From a candidate division TA06 bacterium 32_111 (lineage in GTDB: Bacteria > Hydrothermota > 32-111): a DNA stretch of 64,000 bases. Location of the stretch: contig LGFX01000001.1 in NCBI GenBank assembly GCA_001508335.1, forward strand, positions 124,001 to 188,000. The letters are read 5' to 3'. A program made the position numbers and the translations under genes. Below, in pieces: positions 54,944 to 64,000 of this stretch. The notes beneath the pieces were generated by a model that was not told where the DNA came from, did no database searches, and saw only the letters and a list, made by a program, of their open reading frames with translations. Every line of letters starts with the position of its first letter. The stretch's first letter is position 1.

Positions 54944-55204
54944 GTTTGGTATTGATTTTGGAGGGATTTCAGATATACTAATAGGTTGAATGAGAATGAG
55001 TGAAAAAAATGTTAATGGAGATTTTAATAGAAAAATACGAATCATATGTCACATTTATGTTATAGAATTTTAAAAAATGGTTTTAATCGTTCAAATTTTA
55101 AACACCCATGTGGAAAACCTATGTATTCAAATTATAAAAAATGTGGAAAAATATGATAAGTGTCCTTAATTTAATAAATAAAGATGTAAATAAAATGTGG
55201 ATAA

Positions 55205-55963
55205 ATGGTTAATTTCTTTTCTTTATCGAGTTGTTCTGATGGAAATTCTTTTGTTTTATATAAAAATCCAGAAGAACTTATTCTTATAGATGCAGGTATT
55301 ACACTCAAAAAGACAAAAAATCTTTTAGAATCCAAATCCCTTTCTATAGAAAATGTCAAATCAATTGTGATAACACATTTTCATAAAGACCATTACATGG
55401 GACTCGATAAGATTCTAAAAAATTTCCCAAATATAAACCTATATTTCAACGATAATTACACAGGTCATTTCGCTGACTACCCTTTCAAAAGACATTTTAC
55501 ATTTGAAAATCCATTCAATATTTGTGATTTCAACTTTTTCCCATTTCAGATCGATCACGATATGTTAAATTCCGGATTTATTATTGACTATAATGGCTCA
55601 AAGATAGGTTTCCTGTCTGATATGGGAAGGTTTGACGATAGGTTAACCCCATTTTTGAAAGATATAAAACTTCTTGTAATAGAATCAAACCATTCTAAAG
55701 AAGGTTTACATAATTCAAAATATTCAGATGATTTGAAAGAAAGAATACTTTCCGAAAAGGGACATCTCTCAAATGACGATACAGTTAAAGTTATAGAAAA
55801 AGTTTATAATTCTAATATCAAATATATATTTTTGCATCATTTAAGTAAAAGGACAAACTCTTTAGAACTCGTCCAAACTGAGGTAGTTTCCCGTTTCAGT
55901 TTCCCTGAAACAAAATTTGTAATTTCACCTTACAACTCCCCTTCTGAGACAATAACTATATAA
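55205..55963 (+). CDS. MBL-fold metallohydrolase (YycJ-like)
   Basis: 'ITHFHKDHYMGLDKI', 'GFLSDMGRFDDRL', 'FLHHLSKRTNS'. Confidence 0.88.
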   Translation: MVNFFSLSSCSDGNSFVLYKNPEELILIDAGITLKKTKNLLESKSLSIENVKSIVITHFHKDHYMGLDKILKNFPNINLYFNDNYTGHFADYPFKRHFTFENPFNICDFNFFPFQIDHDMLNSGFIIDYNGSKIGFLSDMGRFDDRLTPFLKDIKLLVIESNHSKEGLHNSKYSDDLKERILSEKGHLSNDDTVKVIEKVYNSNIKYIFLHHLSKRTNSLELVQTEVVSRFSFPETKFVISPYNSPSETITI

Positions 55964-55964
55964 T

Positions 55965-58076
55965 TTACCTTTTTTTATTCCATATATAATAAAGTAAAAA
56001 TGCATTATCAAATGCTATCTCTTCATACCAATTATATTTACCTGAACTACCGCCATGTCCACCACTCATTCTCATTTTCAAAAGCAAAACATTATTATCA
56101 AGTTTATTATCTCTCATCTTTGCAACCCACTTCAAAGGTTCCCAATACATAACCCTTGTATCAAAAATTGAGGATTTTACAAGAATATTTGGATAGTTGG
56201 TCGGTTTAATATTATCATAGGGACTGTATTTTATCATATAATCGAACTGTTCCTTTATTTGTGGATTTCCCCATTCCTCAAACTCCCCTGCTGTCAAAGG
56301 TAATGTTGTATCAACCATAGTATTTATGAGGTCAACAAATGGAACACTAAGAATAGCTCCTTTAAAGAGTTCTGGTTTTAGGTTTAAAACTGCTCCTATC
56401 AAAAGCCCCCCAGCGCTTCCACCTTCAATAGCGAGTTTTTCAGGTGAAGTATAGCCTTTTTCTATAAGATACTGGGCACATGATATAAAATCTGTAAAAG
56501 TGTTCATCTTTTTGAACATCTTCCCATCATTATACCACTTTCTTCCCTTATCACCACCTCCTCTTATATGGGCTATACCAAAAATGACTCCCCTATCAAG
56601 TAAGGATAGCCTTGAAGTTGAAAAATAAGGTTCTGATGGCATTCCGTAAGCACCGTAACCTGTTAGTAAGAGTGGAAGGTTTTTAGGTTCATACTTTTTA
56701 TTGTATATCAAAGATATTGGGATTAACTCCCCATCTTCTGCTTTTGCGTAAAGGTATTCTGTAACATAGTTTTCTTTCCTGTATCCTTTTATTTCGTCAA
56801 CCTTCTTAACAACTCCCTTCAAACTTTTCACATCAATATCTATAACGGTTGAAGGGGTTTTCAAAGACATATATGCAACTCTCAAAGAGTCCCTTTTAAA
56901 AGAAGAATTTGAAAATGGATAGAATGTGCAATTCTCTTCCCCAAAATCAAAATATTTTGAATCGCCGGTGTTAAGATAGTAAAATTTTAATTTTTTTCTT
57001 CCGTTAACCCTTTCGTAAACAGAAAGAAAATTTTCAAAAGCATCGAATCCCTCTATCATCAAAGTATCGGAACCTTTTATAACAGTTGTTGAGTTTTCGA
57101 TTGTTGAATCGATTCTAAACCTTTTGAGATCAAAATTTATACAATCCTTATTTGTGATATAGTAAAAATAAAGTCCAGAATGATCGAAAGAATATTCAAC
57201 ATCTTTTTCCCTTTTAACAAGAAGGTTCAACTTTAAATCCCTATCATCAGAGTTTATGTAATAATATTCTGAAGATGTTGAACTTGAAACTGAAAGAAAA
57301 ATGTAATCTTTATCTCTTGTTTTGTTAAGGTAAACTGAAAACCTGTCATCATCTTCTTGAAAAAGAAGTGTATCTTTCCCAGTTTTCATATCATAATAAC
57401 GCAAAGCATAGGATCTTGATATATCGTTCTGGATGGTGTAAAAGAACCCATCATTGTACTTGTTAAAGGCGAAGGATGTTATGTTATCTATAACAGGGAT
57501 TTCAATGTTCTTTTTTGTTTTAAGGTCAAGAATCCTTAAAGTATAGTTTTCATCACCAAGTGTATCGAAAGAATATGATAGCATCCTGTGGTCTGAAGAG
57601 ATTTCACCAAAATTCAGATCGAAGAATTGGTAATTTTTTGCGAACTCATTAATATCTATAATTATCTCTTCGGGAGAATTCTCTTTATCTTTTCTTCTGC
57701 AAAATATAGTATAATCCTTTCCTCTCAGATCTTTGTAATAATAAAGAAAGGAGTCCCTTCTTTCTGGAACTGAAATTTCATCCTTATCAACCTTTTTCAA
57801 AATTTCATTATAGAGTTTTTTCTGAAGTTTTTTAGTTTTAAGCATCATTTTTTTAGTATATTCATTCTCTTCATCTATATACTTTTTAACCCTTGGATCA
57901 TCTATATTTCTGAAATAATAATAATCATCAACGAGTGTTGTATCGTGAATAGTTAAATAATGTGGCTCTTTTATAGCATCTGGTGGTGTTAATGTTTTAA
58001 GTTGTTTTGCCGATAAACTAAATGTAATAAGAACAAAAATAAGAAAATAAAAATTCTTGTTAAAATATTTAAACAT
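55965..58076 (-). CDS. S9A oligopeptidase B / prolyl oligopeptidase, secreted
   Basis: 'LLLTGYGAYGMPSEPYF', 'IRGGGDKGRKWYNDG', 'LAIEGGSAGGLLIGAVLN', 'MSGGHGGSSGKY'; signal peptide. Confidence 0.93.
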   Translation of the reverse strand: MFKYFNKNFYFLIFVLITFSLSAKQLKTLTPPDAIKEPHYLTIHDTTLVDDYYYFRNIDDPRVKKYIDEENEYTKKMMLKTKKLQKKLYNEILKKVDKDEISVPERRDSFLYYYKDLRGKDYTIFCRRKDKENSPEEIIIDINEFAKNYQFFDLNFGEISSDHRMLSYSFDTLGDENYTLRILDLKTKKNIEIPVIDNITSFAFNKYNDGFFYTIQNDISRSYALRYYDMKTGKDTLLFQEDDDRFSVYLNKTRDKDYIFLSVSSSTSSEYYYINSDDRDLKLNLLVKREKDVEYSFDHSGLYFYYITNKDCINFDLKRFRIDSTIENSTTVIKGSDTLMIEGFDAFENFLSVYERVNGRKKLKFYYLNTGDSKYFDFGEENCTFYPFSNSSFKRDSLRVAYMSLKTPSTVIDIDVKSLKGVVKKVDEIKGYRKENYVTEYLYAKAEDGELIPISLIYNKKYEPKNLPLLLTGYGAYGMPSEPYFSTSRLSLLDRGVIFGIAHIRGGGDKGRKWYNDGKMFKKMNTFTDFISCAQYLIEKGYTSPEKLAIEGGSAGGLLIGAVLNLKPELFKGAILSVPFVDLINTMVDTTLPLTAGEFEEWGNPQIKEQFDYMIKYSPYDNIKPTNYPNILVKSSIFDTRVMYWEPLKWVAKMRDNKLDNNVLLLKMRMSGGHGGSSGKYNWYEEIAFDNAFLLYYIWNKKR

Positions 58077-58178
58077 AAAAATCTCCTTCTTTTAAATAAA
58101 AATATTAACCTTAATAGAACTAAATTCAATAGAAATTTTTTTAATAGATTTTTTGTTATAAGTTAAAGTTGAAAAAAG

Positions 58179-59309
58179 CTATATTTTTTTCATCCAGACA
58201 AATTTATCTACGATCCTTGTATAACTTTGTATTATTTTAACAACCTTAATTGAAACATCTTTATCAAAATAATCAAATGGGATTTGATTTTTATCTCTAT
58301 TTTCAAATGTTTCCTTAGCAATTTTTATTGAATTTACTATATTTTCTTTTTCAATTCCACCAATAACTATTGTTCCCTTATCAAGAACTTCAGGCCTTTC
58401 TGTGCTCGTTCTTATCAAAACAGCGGGAAAGCCAAGAATAGCTGATTCCTCACTTAAAGTTCCACTATCAGAAAGAACACAATATGAATTCATTTGAAGA
58501 TTGTTGTAGTCTATAAAACCAAATGGTTTCAATTTTTTAACAAGTTTGTTAAATTTAATCTTTTTATCTTTTATCTTTTTTTCACTTCTTGGATGAACAG
58601 AGTATATTATAGGCATTTTAAAAGTATCGGCAACACAATTTATCGCCTCTACAAGTGGAGTTAAATTGTCATCTATATCAAGGTTTTCCTCTCTATGTGA
58701 ACTCAATATTATATAATTGTTCTTTTTTAATTTTAGATTCTCAATTATTTTACTTTTAGAGATTTTATCAAAATTTTTTAATAAAACCTCAGTCATTGGT
58801 GAACCTGTAACAAAAATATAATCTTTTCTTATTCCTTCTTGTATTAAATACCTCCTACTATGTTCGGTATAAGGAAGATTTATATCACTTATATGATCTA
58901 CTATTCTTCTGTTTAACTCCTCAGGTACATTTTGATCAAAGCATCTGTTTCCAGCTTCCATATGAAAAATTGGTATTTTTAACCTTTTTGCTGAAATAGC
59001 TGATAAAGTACTGTTTGTATCACCTAATATCAAAACAGCATCAGGTTTTTCCTTCAACAAAACCTCATAAGATTTTTTTATAATGTTTCCCATAGTTTCA
59101 CCAAGATTTTTCCCAACAGAGTTAAGGAAATAATCTGGTTTTCTTAAGCCCAATTCTTTAAAGAAAATTTGATAAAGGTTATAATCCCAATTTTGACCTG
59201 TATGAACAAGAATATGGTTAAAATATTTATCGTTAGCTTTAATTACTTCAGATAATCTTATAATTTCAGGCCTTGTCCCTAAAATGGTCATAACTTTTAG
59301 TTTTTTCAT
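58179..59309 (-). CDS. UDP-HexNAc 2-epimerase (WbjD/CapG/FnlC-like)
   Basis: 'GTRPEIIRLSEV', 'LGDTNSTLSAISAKRLKIPIFHMEAGNRC', 'LSDSGTLSEESAILG'; context. Confidence 0.87.
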   Translation of the reverse strand: MKKLKVMTILGTRPEIIRLSEVIKANDKYFNHILVHTGQNWDYNLYQIFFKELGLRKPDYFLNSVGKNLGETMGNIIKKSYEVLLKEKPDAVLILGDTNSTLSAISAKRLKIPIFHMEAGNRCFDQNVPEELNRRIVDHISDINLPYTEHSRRYLIQEGIRKDYIFVTGSPMTEVLLKNFDKISKSKIIENLKLKKNNYIILSSHREENLDIDDNLTPLVEAINCVADTFKMPIIYSVHPRSEKKIKDKKIKFNKLVKKLKPFGFIDYNNLQMNSYCVLSDSGTLSEESAILGFPAVLIRTSTERPEVLDKGTIVIGGIEKENIVNSIKIAKETFENRDKNQIPFDYFDKDVSIKVVKIIQSYTRIVDKFVWMKKI

Positions 59310-59310
59310 A

Positions 59311-60423
59311 TTAAACCTCTAAAAAAAATGTATCTGGTTTATTTTGATCAAATATCTCCATACTCCAGAAAAGAGTTATTACCTCCTGTTCACCTATATT
59401 TGTAATAGAATGTGTGAATCCTGGAGGTATATCAACTATCTGGACTTTGTCACCACTAACCTCATATTCAATTTTTTCATCAGTTACAATATTTCTTAAT
59501 CTGATAAGAGCTTTTCCAGTTAAAACACAAAATTTTTCAATTTTAGTGTGATGATAATGGTTTCCCCTTGTTATTCCTGGTTTTATTGTAGAGAAAAATA
59601 TCTGACCTATATGTGGAGATTTTAAAACTTCTGCCAGAATTCCCCTATTATCCTCTTTTGTAGTTAAAGGATATGATAGATTATCAACTGGAATATATGA
59701 GATATAAGTTGAATAAAGATATCTTGTAAAAGGATCAGAAAAATCTGGAAGCATCAGATTTTCTCTTATTTTTTTGAATTCATAAATTTTATCTGCAATC
59801 TCACCCAATTTCTTTCTAAAACCTTTGTCGATTTTGTAATAGAACCCATTATATTCTTTTTCATCGTTAACAATTTTAACAAACTCATTAACCACATCAT
59901 CTATGTACAAAAATTCAACCTCATTCTCTCTGTTTGATATTTGTATAGGAAGATCTCTTGCAATATTATAACAAAAAGTTGCAATAACAGAGTTATAATT
60001 TGGTCTCCCCCATTTACCAAAAAGGTTCTGTAATCTGTATATAAAAACCTTAGCACCAGTTTTCTTTGCGTATTCTATTAGAGCATCTTCTCCCATTTTT
60101 TTGCTTTTTCCATAAGGATTATCCAATTCTACTTGAATAGATGATGTCATAACAATGGTAGTTTTTTTCTTAATGCATATTAAATGATCTGTCATCATTT
60201 TTGTGAACTCATAATTACCTGTGAAAAACTCCTTTTCATCTTTTGGCCTATTCACTCCCAAAAGATGTATTATAATATCAGATTGTTTTAAAAATTCTTT
60301 TAAATCATCTTCATTATTCTCTATATCATACTTTAGTATCTTTATATCTTTTAAATGGTTTAGACCGGCTATAAGATTTTTGCCAACAAAACCATTAGCA
60401 CCTGTTATCAAAATAGTCTTCAT
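59311..60423 (-). CDS. WbjC/CapF-like bifunctional SDR-cupin reductase (UDP-FucNAc pathway)
   Basis: N-terminal 'ITGANGFVGKNL' SDR plus C-terminal cupin 'GITRGNHYHHTKIEKFCVL'. Confidence 0.88.
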   Translation of the reverse strand: MKTILITGANGFVGKNLIAGLNHLKDIKILKYDIENNEDDLKEFLKQSDIIIHLLGVNRPKDEKEFFTGNYEFTKMMTDHLICIKKKTTIVMTSSIQVELDNPYGKSKKMGEDALIEYAKKTGAKVFIYRLQNLFGKWGRPNYNSVIATFCYNIARDLPIQISNRENEVEFLYIDDVVNEFVKIVNDEKEYNGFYYKIDKGFRKKLGEIADKIYEFKKIRENLMLPDFSDPFTRYLYSTYISYIPVDNLSYPLTTKEDNRGILAEVLKSPHIGQIFFSTIKPGITRGNHYHHTKIEKFCVLTGKALIRLRNIVTDEKIEYEVSGDKVQIVDIPPGFTHSITNIGEQEVITLFWSMEIFDQNKPDTFFLEV

Positions 60424-61430
60424 TTTAGTTCCTGTTTAACATAATTTAAGGAAAGAAGAAGTTTTTTTATCTGTTCAACATTTAATCGAGTTGTGTTATC
60501 AGAATTATATTCTTCTTTTAAAGTTAGAAGTTTCTTTTCCCCTTCAACAAAATATTTATCATAATTCAAATCCCTATTATCAGCAGGTATTCTAAAATAA
60601 CCTTCCATATCCTCTGCTTTAACCATTTCCTCTCTTGTAACAAGAGTTTCATAAAGTTTTTCACCATGCCTTGTTCCAATAATTTTTATCTTTGCTTTTG
60701 GATCAAATATTTCTATTATCGCCTGAGCAAGATCCTTTATAGTTGATGCTGGAGATTTTTTTACAAAAATATCTCCAGGATGGGCATGTTTGAAAGCATG
60801 AACTACAAGTTCAACTGCTTCATCAAGGGACATTAAAAATCTTGTCATTTGAGGATCAGTTATAGTTAAAGGTTGTTTTTTCTTAATCTGTTCTATAAAC
60901 AAAGGTATCACTGAGCCTCTTGAAGCCATAACATTACCATATCTTATTCCACATAAAATTGTTCCTTTGGAATTTGAACATCTCGATTTTGCTATCATAA
61001 CTTTTTCCATCAATGCTTTTGTTAACCCCATTGCATTTATAGGATAAACTGCTTTATCAGTACTTAAAACAACTACTTTTTTCACGCCCATTTCTAAAGA
61101 AACATTTAAAACATTTTCAGTTCCTATTATGTTTGTTTTAACTGCTTCCATTGGATAAAATTCGCATGAAGGGACTTGTTTCAACGCTGCTGCGTGAAAA
61201 ACAAAATCCACATCTACCATAGCATCATTGATAGATTTTTCATCCCTGACATCTCCGATGTAAAATTTGATTTTGTCATTTTTATACTTGTTTCTCATTT
61301 CATGTTGCTTTAATTCATCTCTTGAAAAAATCCTAATCTCCTTAACTTCAGTATGCAAAAATCTATCTAGAACAGCATTTCCAAAAGAACCTGTCCCCCC
61401 TGTTATTAGAATAATTTTATCCTTAAACAT
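60420..61430 (-). CDS. UDP-GlcNAc 4,6-dehydratase/5-epimerase (WbjB/CapE-like)
   Basis: 'LITGGTGSFGNAVLDRFL', 'FSRDELKQHEMRNKY', 'HAAALKQVPSCEFYPMEAVKTN', 'YGNVMASRGSVIPLF'. Confidence 0.92.
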   Translation of the reverse strand: MFKDKIILITGGTGSFGNAVLDRFLHTEVKEIRIFSRDELKQHEMRNKYKNDKIKFYIGDVRDEKSINDAMVDVDFVFHAAALKQVPSCEFYPMEAVKTNIIGTENVLNVSLEMGVKKVVVLSTDKAVYPINAMGLTKALMEKVMIAKSRCSNSKGTILCGIRYGNVMASRGSVIPLFIEQIKKKQPLTITDPQMTRFLMSLDEAVELVVHAFKHAHPGDIFVKKSPASTIKDLAQAIIEIFDPKAKIKIIGTRHGEKLYETLVTREEMVKAEDMEGYFRIPADNRDLNYDKYFVEGEKKLLTLKEEYNSDNTTRLNVEQIKKLLLSLNYVKQELK

Positions 61431-61527
61431 CCTATCCCCTTTTTTGTTTTTTTATAATATATTTTATCAAAATTCATTTGTCAACAAATATTAAAATTAT
61501 AAAAGATCTTTTTCATCTTTTGTTGTT

Positions 61528-63096
61528 TCAAGTTTTAATATTGAAAATTTGTTTTGCTTTTCTTTTTACATCATAAAATAAAGATTTTTCATAATCATTC
61601 AAAAAGAATAACCATAATAACAAAAAATATACTATTGAAAAAGTGCCTAATTTTAAAATGAAAGTATAAAAATTATTTAACGGGAAATATTTCTGGATGA
61701 AGAAACCAAAAATCAACATTATCAAAAATAATGGGGAATTTTTTAAATGACAGTCTATAAAAAATTTAAAAATATCTATCTTGAATAAACGGTAATAAAT
61801 TATATTCAAGAATACAATTAAACCAATTATTTTAGCTACCATAACTCCCAACGCAGCTCCTATAGCCCCATATTTAATTGAAAATAAAGAAGATAAAGCA
61901 ATTGATACAATACTTATTATAATAGTGGACAATGCCTTGTATTTAACTTCATTTACAACTAAAAGTGCAGTCTGTGGTATTTCCTGGGTTTGAATTATTA
62001 TAAATGGTAATATCAATAATAAAGCAACCCAGTAAGAATTATTGAATTTTTCACCCATCCATAATAACATAAAATCTTTACCAAAAATAAAAAATGCAAC
62101 TATAATAAAACCAACTATAAAAAGTTGGATTCTCCCCAGTTTAAGCATTACCTGATTAAAATGTTGAGAGTTGTTATTAACCAAGATTCTTGTAACTTTT
62201 GGTAAAAATAAACCATTGAGTGCATTAGAAATTGTCCATGTATAACCTTCTATAGTCATTCCAATTGAAAAAATTGCTATTTGAATTGTATTTGTAAATA
62301 TTCCTATAATAGAAGGCATTATATTCAAAATCAATCTTTGAAAAATTGCAGAAAGAGATATCCAAAAAGAAAAAACAAATATTTCTCTAAACAATTTGTT
62401 ATCCCAAAATTTAAAATCAACTTCAAAACCAATGAATTTCTTTATATAAAAAAATCTTGAAATTATTACTAAAAGGTTAACAAAAATATTTGTTAAAACC
62501 AAAGCATAAAGCCCATAACCAAATTTTAATAAAACAATAAGTAAAAAAACTGTTGATAGTTTGTTGAAAATATTTACTGACTTTATGAAAATAAACCTTT
62601 CAGATGCTATTAAAATACCTTCAAGTGGTTTAGTTGATATAGTGATAATGTTGAAAAATCCAACTATAAGAAGAATAAATTTTAATTTAATAATTTCATC
62701 TTGGTTGAAATTAGAATATATTTTCTCAATATTGAAATATAAAACAATAAAAATAATGAATATCAAAATGCTTATAGAAAAATATATTTTATAGATAATT
62801 CCTAAAAATTTTTTAATTTTTTCGGTTTCATTTTTTGAGAAATATAATGATAAATACCTTGATACTCCAATACTTAAACCAAAATCAAAAATAAACAAAC
62901 TTATGAAAGAGATACATAAAGTATATAATCCAAAATCAGATTGCCCTATTTTTCTAACTAACCATGGAGTAAAAAAAAGTCCAACAAGAATATTTAATGC
63001 TATAGAAAAATATGAAAGTAATGCTGAATATTTAATTTGTTTAGAAGAATTTAACATATTTTTAGTAATTTTTTTTAAAATAATTTTTTCTGTCAA
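61528..63096 (-). CDS. Wzx-like polysaccharide flippase (MOP superfamily)
   Basis: About 12-14 TM; 'TPWLVRKIGQSDFGLYTL'. Confidence 0.85.
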   Translation of the reverse strand: MTEKIILKKITKNMLNSSKQIKYSALLSYFSIALNILVGLFFTPWLVRKIGQSDFGLYTLCISFISLFIFDFGLSIGVSRYLSLYFSKNETEKIKKFLGIIYKIYFSISILIFIIFIVLYFNIEKIYSNFNQDEIIKLKFILLIVGFFNIITISTKPLEGILIASERFIFIKSVNIFNKLSTVFLLIVLLKFGYGLYALVLTNIFVNLLVIISRFFYIKKFIGFEVDFKFWDNKLFREIFVFSFWISLSAIFQRLILNIMPSIIGIFTNTIQIAIFSIGMTIEGYTWTISNALNGLFLPKVTRILVNNNSQHFNQVMLKLGRIQLFIVGFIIVAFFIFGKDFMLLWMGEKFNNSYWVALLLILPFIIIQTQEIPQTALLVVNEVKYKALSTIIISIVSIALSSLFSIKYGAIGAALGVMVAKIIGLIVFLNIIYYRLFKIDIFKFFIDCHLKNSPLFLIMLIFGFFIQKYFPLNNFYTFILKLGTFSIVYFLLLWLFFLNDYEKSLFYDVKRKAKQIFNIKT

Positions 63097-63976
63097 TAAT
63101 AGAAAAAATGATTCTATATACTAAACTTTCTAATTTCCTTAAATTCTTTATAATTAAATTCGGTTTCATTAATTTGAGTACCTTATTTTCATATATAGTA
63201 TCTCTCATAACGAATTCGGGTTCTTTTAATGGGAAATCTAACTCATATAAATTCAATTTGTAAATTTTTCTAATTGATTTTGAGATAAGTTTTATTTCTG
63301 ATGGTGTATGAACACCTGAAATACCAATGTTTCTTACTAAATTTTTTGTTGGAACAATAAGAAATTGTGAATTTAAAACTTGAGTATAAAAACCAAAAAT
63401 ACTACTCCAAGATGATAATTTTTCTCCTTTTTCAATTTTTTTTCTTAAATTTTTAACTGTTATTAGTATGTTGGAATTAAAAAGTTTTTTGGAATTTACT
63501 TCGATATTTCTAAATAATGCTTTTTTATTTTCATAATCATTTATGATATTTAAATCAAAATCAACTTTTTCCCACACTCTCTTCCAAGTAGCGATTCCAG
63601 CTATACTACCAATATTTGAAAAAAAATAGTCGTTATCATTTTCTAAATAATAATCTAAATGATTCATTCCAGTAATTAAAAAAATTCTTTCATCATTATT
63701 GAATTTTTTTAATAAGGTATCACAAAAATAAAAAAAAGATTTCGAAGGCACACAATCGTCTTCCAAAATGATCAACCTATCAGTATAGGAAAATGCCCAA
63801 CTTATAGAATTAGGTACATGTTCCCCACATCCTTTATTACTATCATTATAATTCTTGTAAATTTTACAATCCCAATCAATTTGATCTATAAATTCCCTAC
63901 ATTTATTTATATTTCCCAAATCATTACTATTTCTTGGACCATCCTGAGATAAAAATAAAGTAGTTGGTTTTACCAA
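63062..63976 (-). CDS. Glycosyltransferase, GNT-I/GT2-like (5' end beyond window)
   Basis: 'LFLSQDGPRN', 'SWAFSYTDRLIILEDDCVPSKSFF', 'ITGMNH'. Confidence 0.78.
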   Translation of the reverse strand: MVKPTTLFLSQDGPRNSNDLGNINKCREFIDQIDWDCKIYKNYNDSNKGCGEHVPNSISWAFSYTDRLIILEDDCVPSKSFFYFCDTLLKKFNNDERIFLITGMNHLDYYLENDNDYFFSNIGSIAGIATWKRVWEKVDFDLNIINDYENKKALFRNIEVNSKKLFNSNILITVKNLRKKIEKGEKLSSWSSIFGFYTQVLNSQFLIVPTKNLVRNIGISGVHTPSEIKLISKSIRKIYKLNLYELDFPLKEPEFVMRDTIYENKVLKLMKPNLIIKNLRKLESLVYRIIFSIIDRKNYFKKNY

Positions 63977-64000
63977 CGATACTTGTTTTAAAACTTCTTT

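Noticed and set aside
55055-55065. TTATGTTATAG as a second dif half-site
   Set aside because: No matching XerC arm at the correct spacing
55109-55204. Three DnaA-box-like sequences (TGTGGAAAA at 55109 and 55142, TGTGGATAA at 55196) as a possible oriC
   Set aside because: Only one perfect 9-mer in very AT-rich DNA, no dnaA/dnaN nearby, and gene orientation plus the dif-like site suggest terminus rather than origin
1-64000. CRISPR arrays, rRNA genes, toxin-antitoxin or phage modules
   Set aside because: No regularly spaced repeats, rRNA signatures or phage structural genes seen

Overview
AT-rich bacterial chromosomal window, probably from an uncultured anaerobe; phylum cannot be fixed from sequence alone. 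About 45 credible genes. Main contents: (1) 1-6.05 kb, an RND/MMPL exporter, LolA-like, radical-SAM/SPASM and DUF1302-like barrel operon of visibly higher GC, ending at a 3' tRNA-Ser fragment that looks like an integration scar. (2) 7.5-16.6 kb, MFS transporter, tRNA-Ser(UGA), RRM protein, small lipoproteins, P5C dehydrogenase, a secreted protein and an M42 peptidase. (3) 16.6-24.7 kb, a complete but very divergent Mrp-antiporter/complex-I-like operon with the gene order of archaeal MBX/MBS (A-B-C-D-G-H-H'-M-J-K-L-N). It lacks the [NiFe] cysteines, has a rearranged Cys set in the NuoB-like subunit, has one antiporter-like subunit without the usual Glu/Lys, and overlaps a gamma-carbonic-anhydrase-like gene. 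This is my best candidate for an undescribed system. (4) RNase P RNA fused closely to asnS. (5) Lamin-tail-domain proteins with T9SS-type C-termini, lysine/threonine catabolism genes, and a proS-rimP(truncated)-nusA-infB-ylxP-rbfA-nrnA translation operon. (6) pur genes, apt and tRNA-Arg(CCU). (7) A strong candidate dif (XerCD) site at 52306-52333, where the long run of + strand genes ends, next to a small cassette flanked by ~33-nt direct repeats. (8) A minus-strand UDP-FucNAc/O-antigen locus running off the right edge. All calls come from reading the sequence and the supplied translations; no database search was run.
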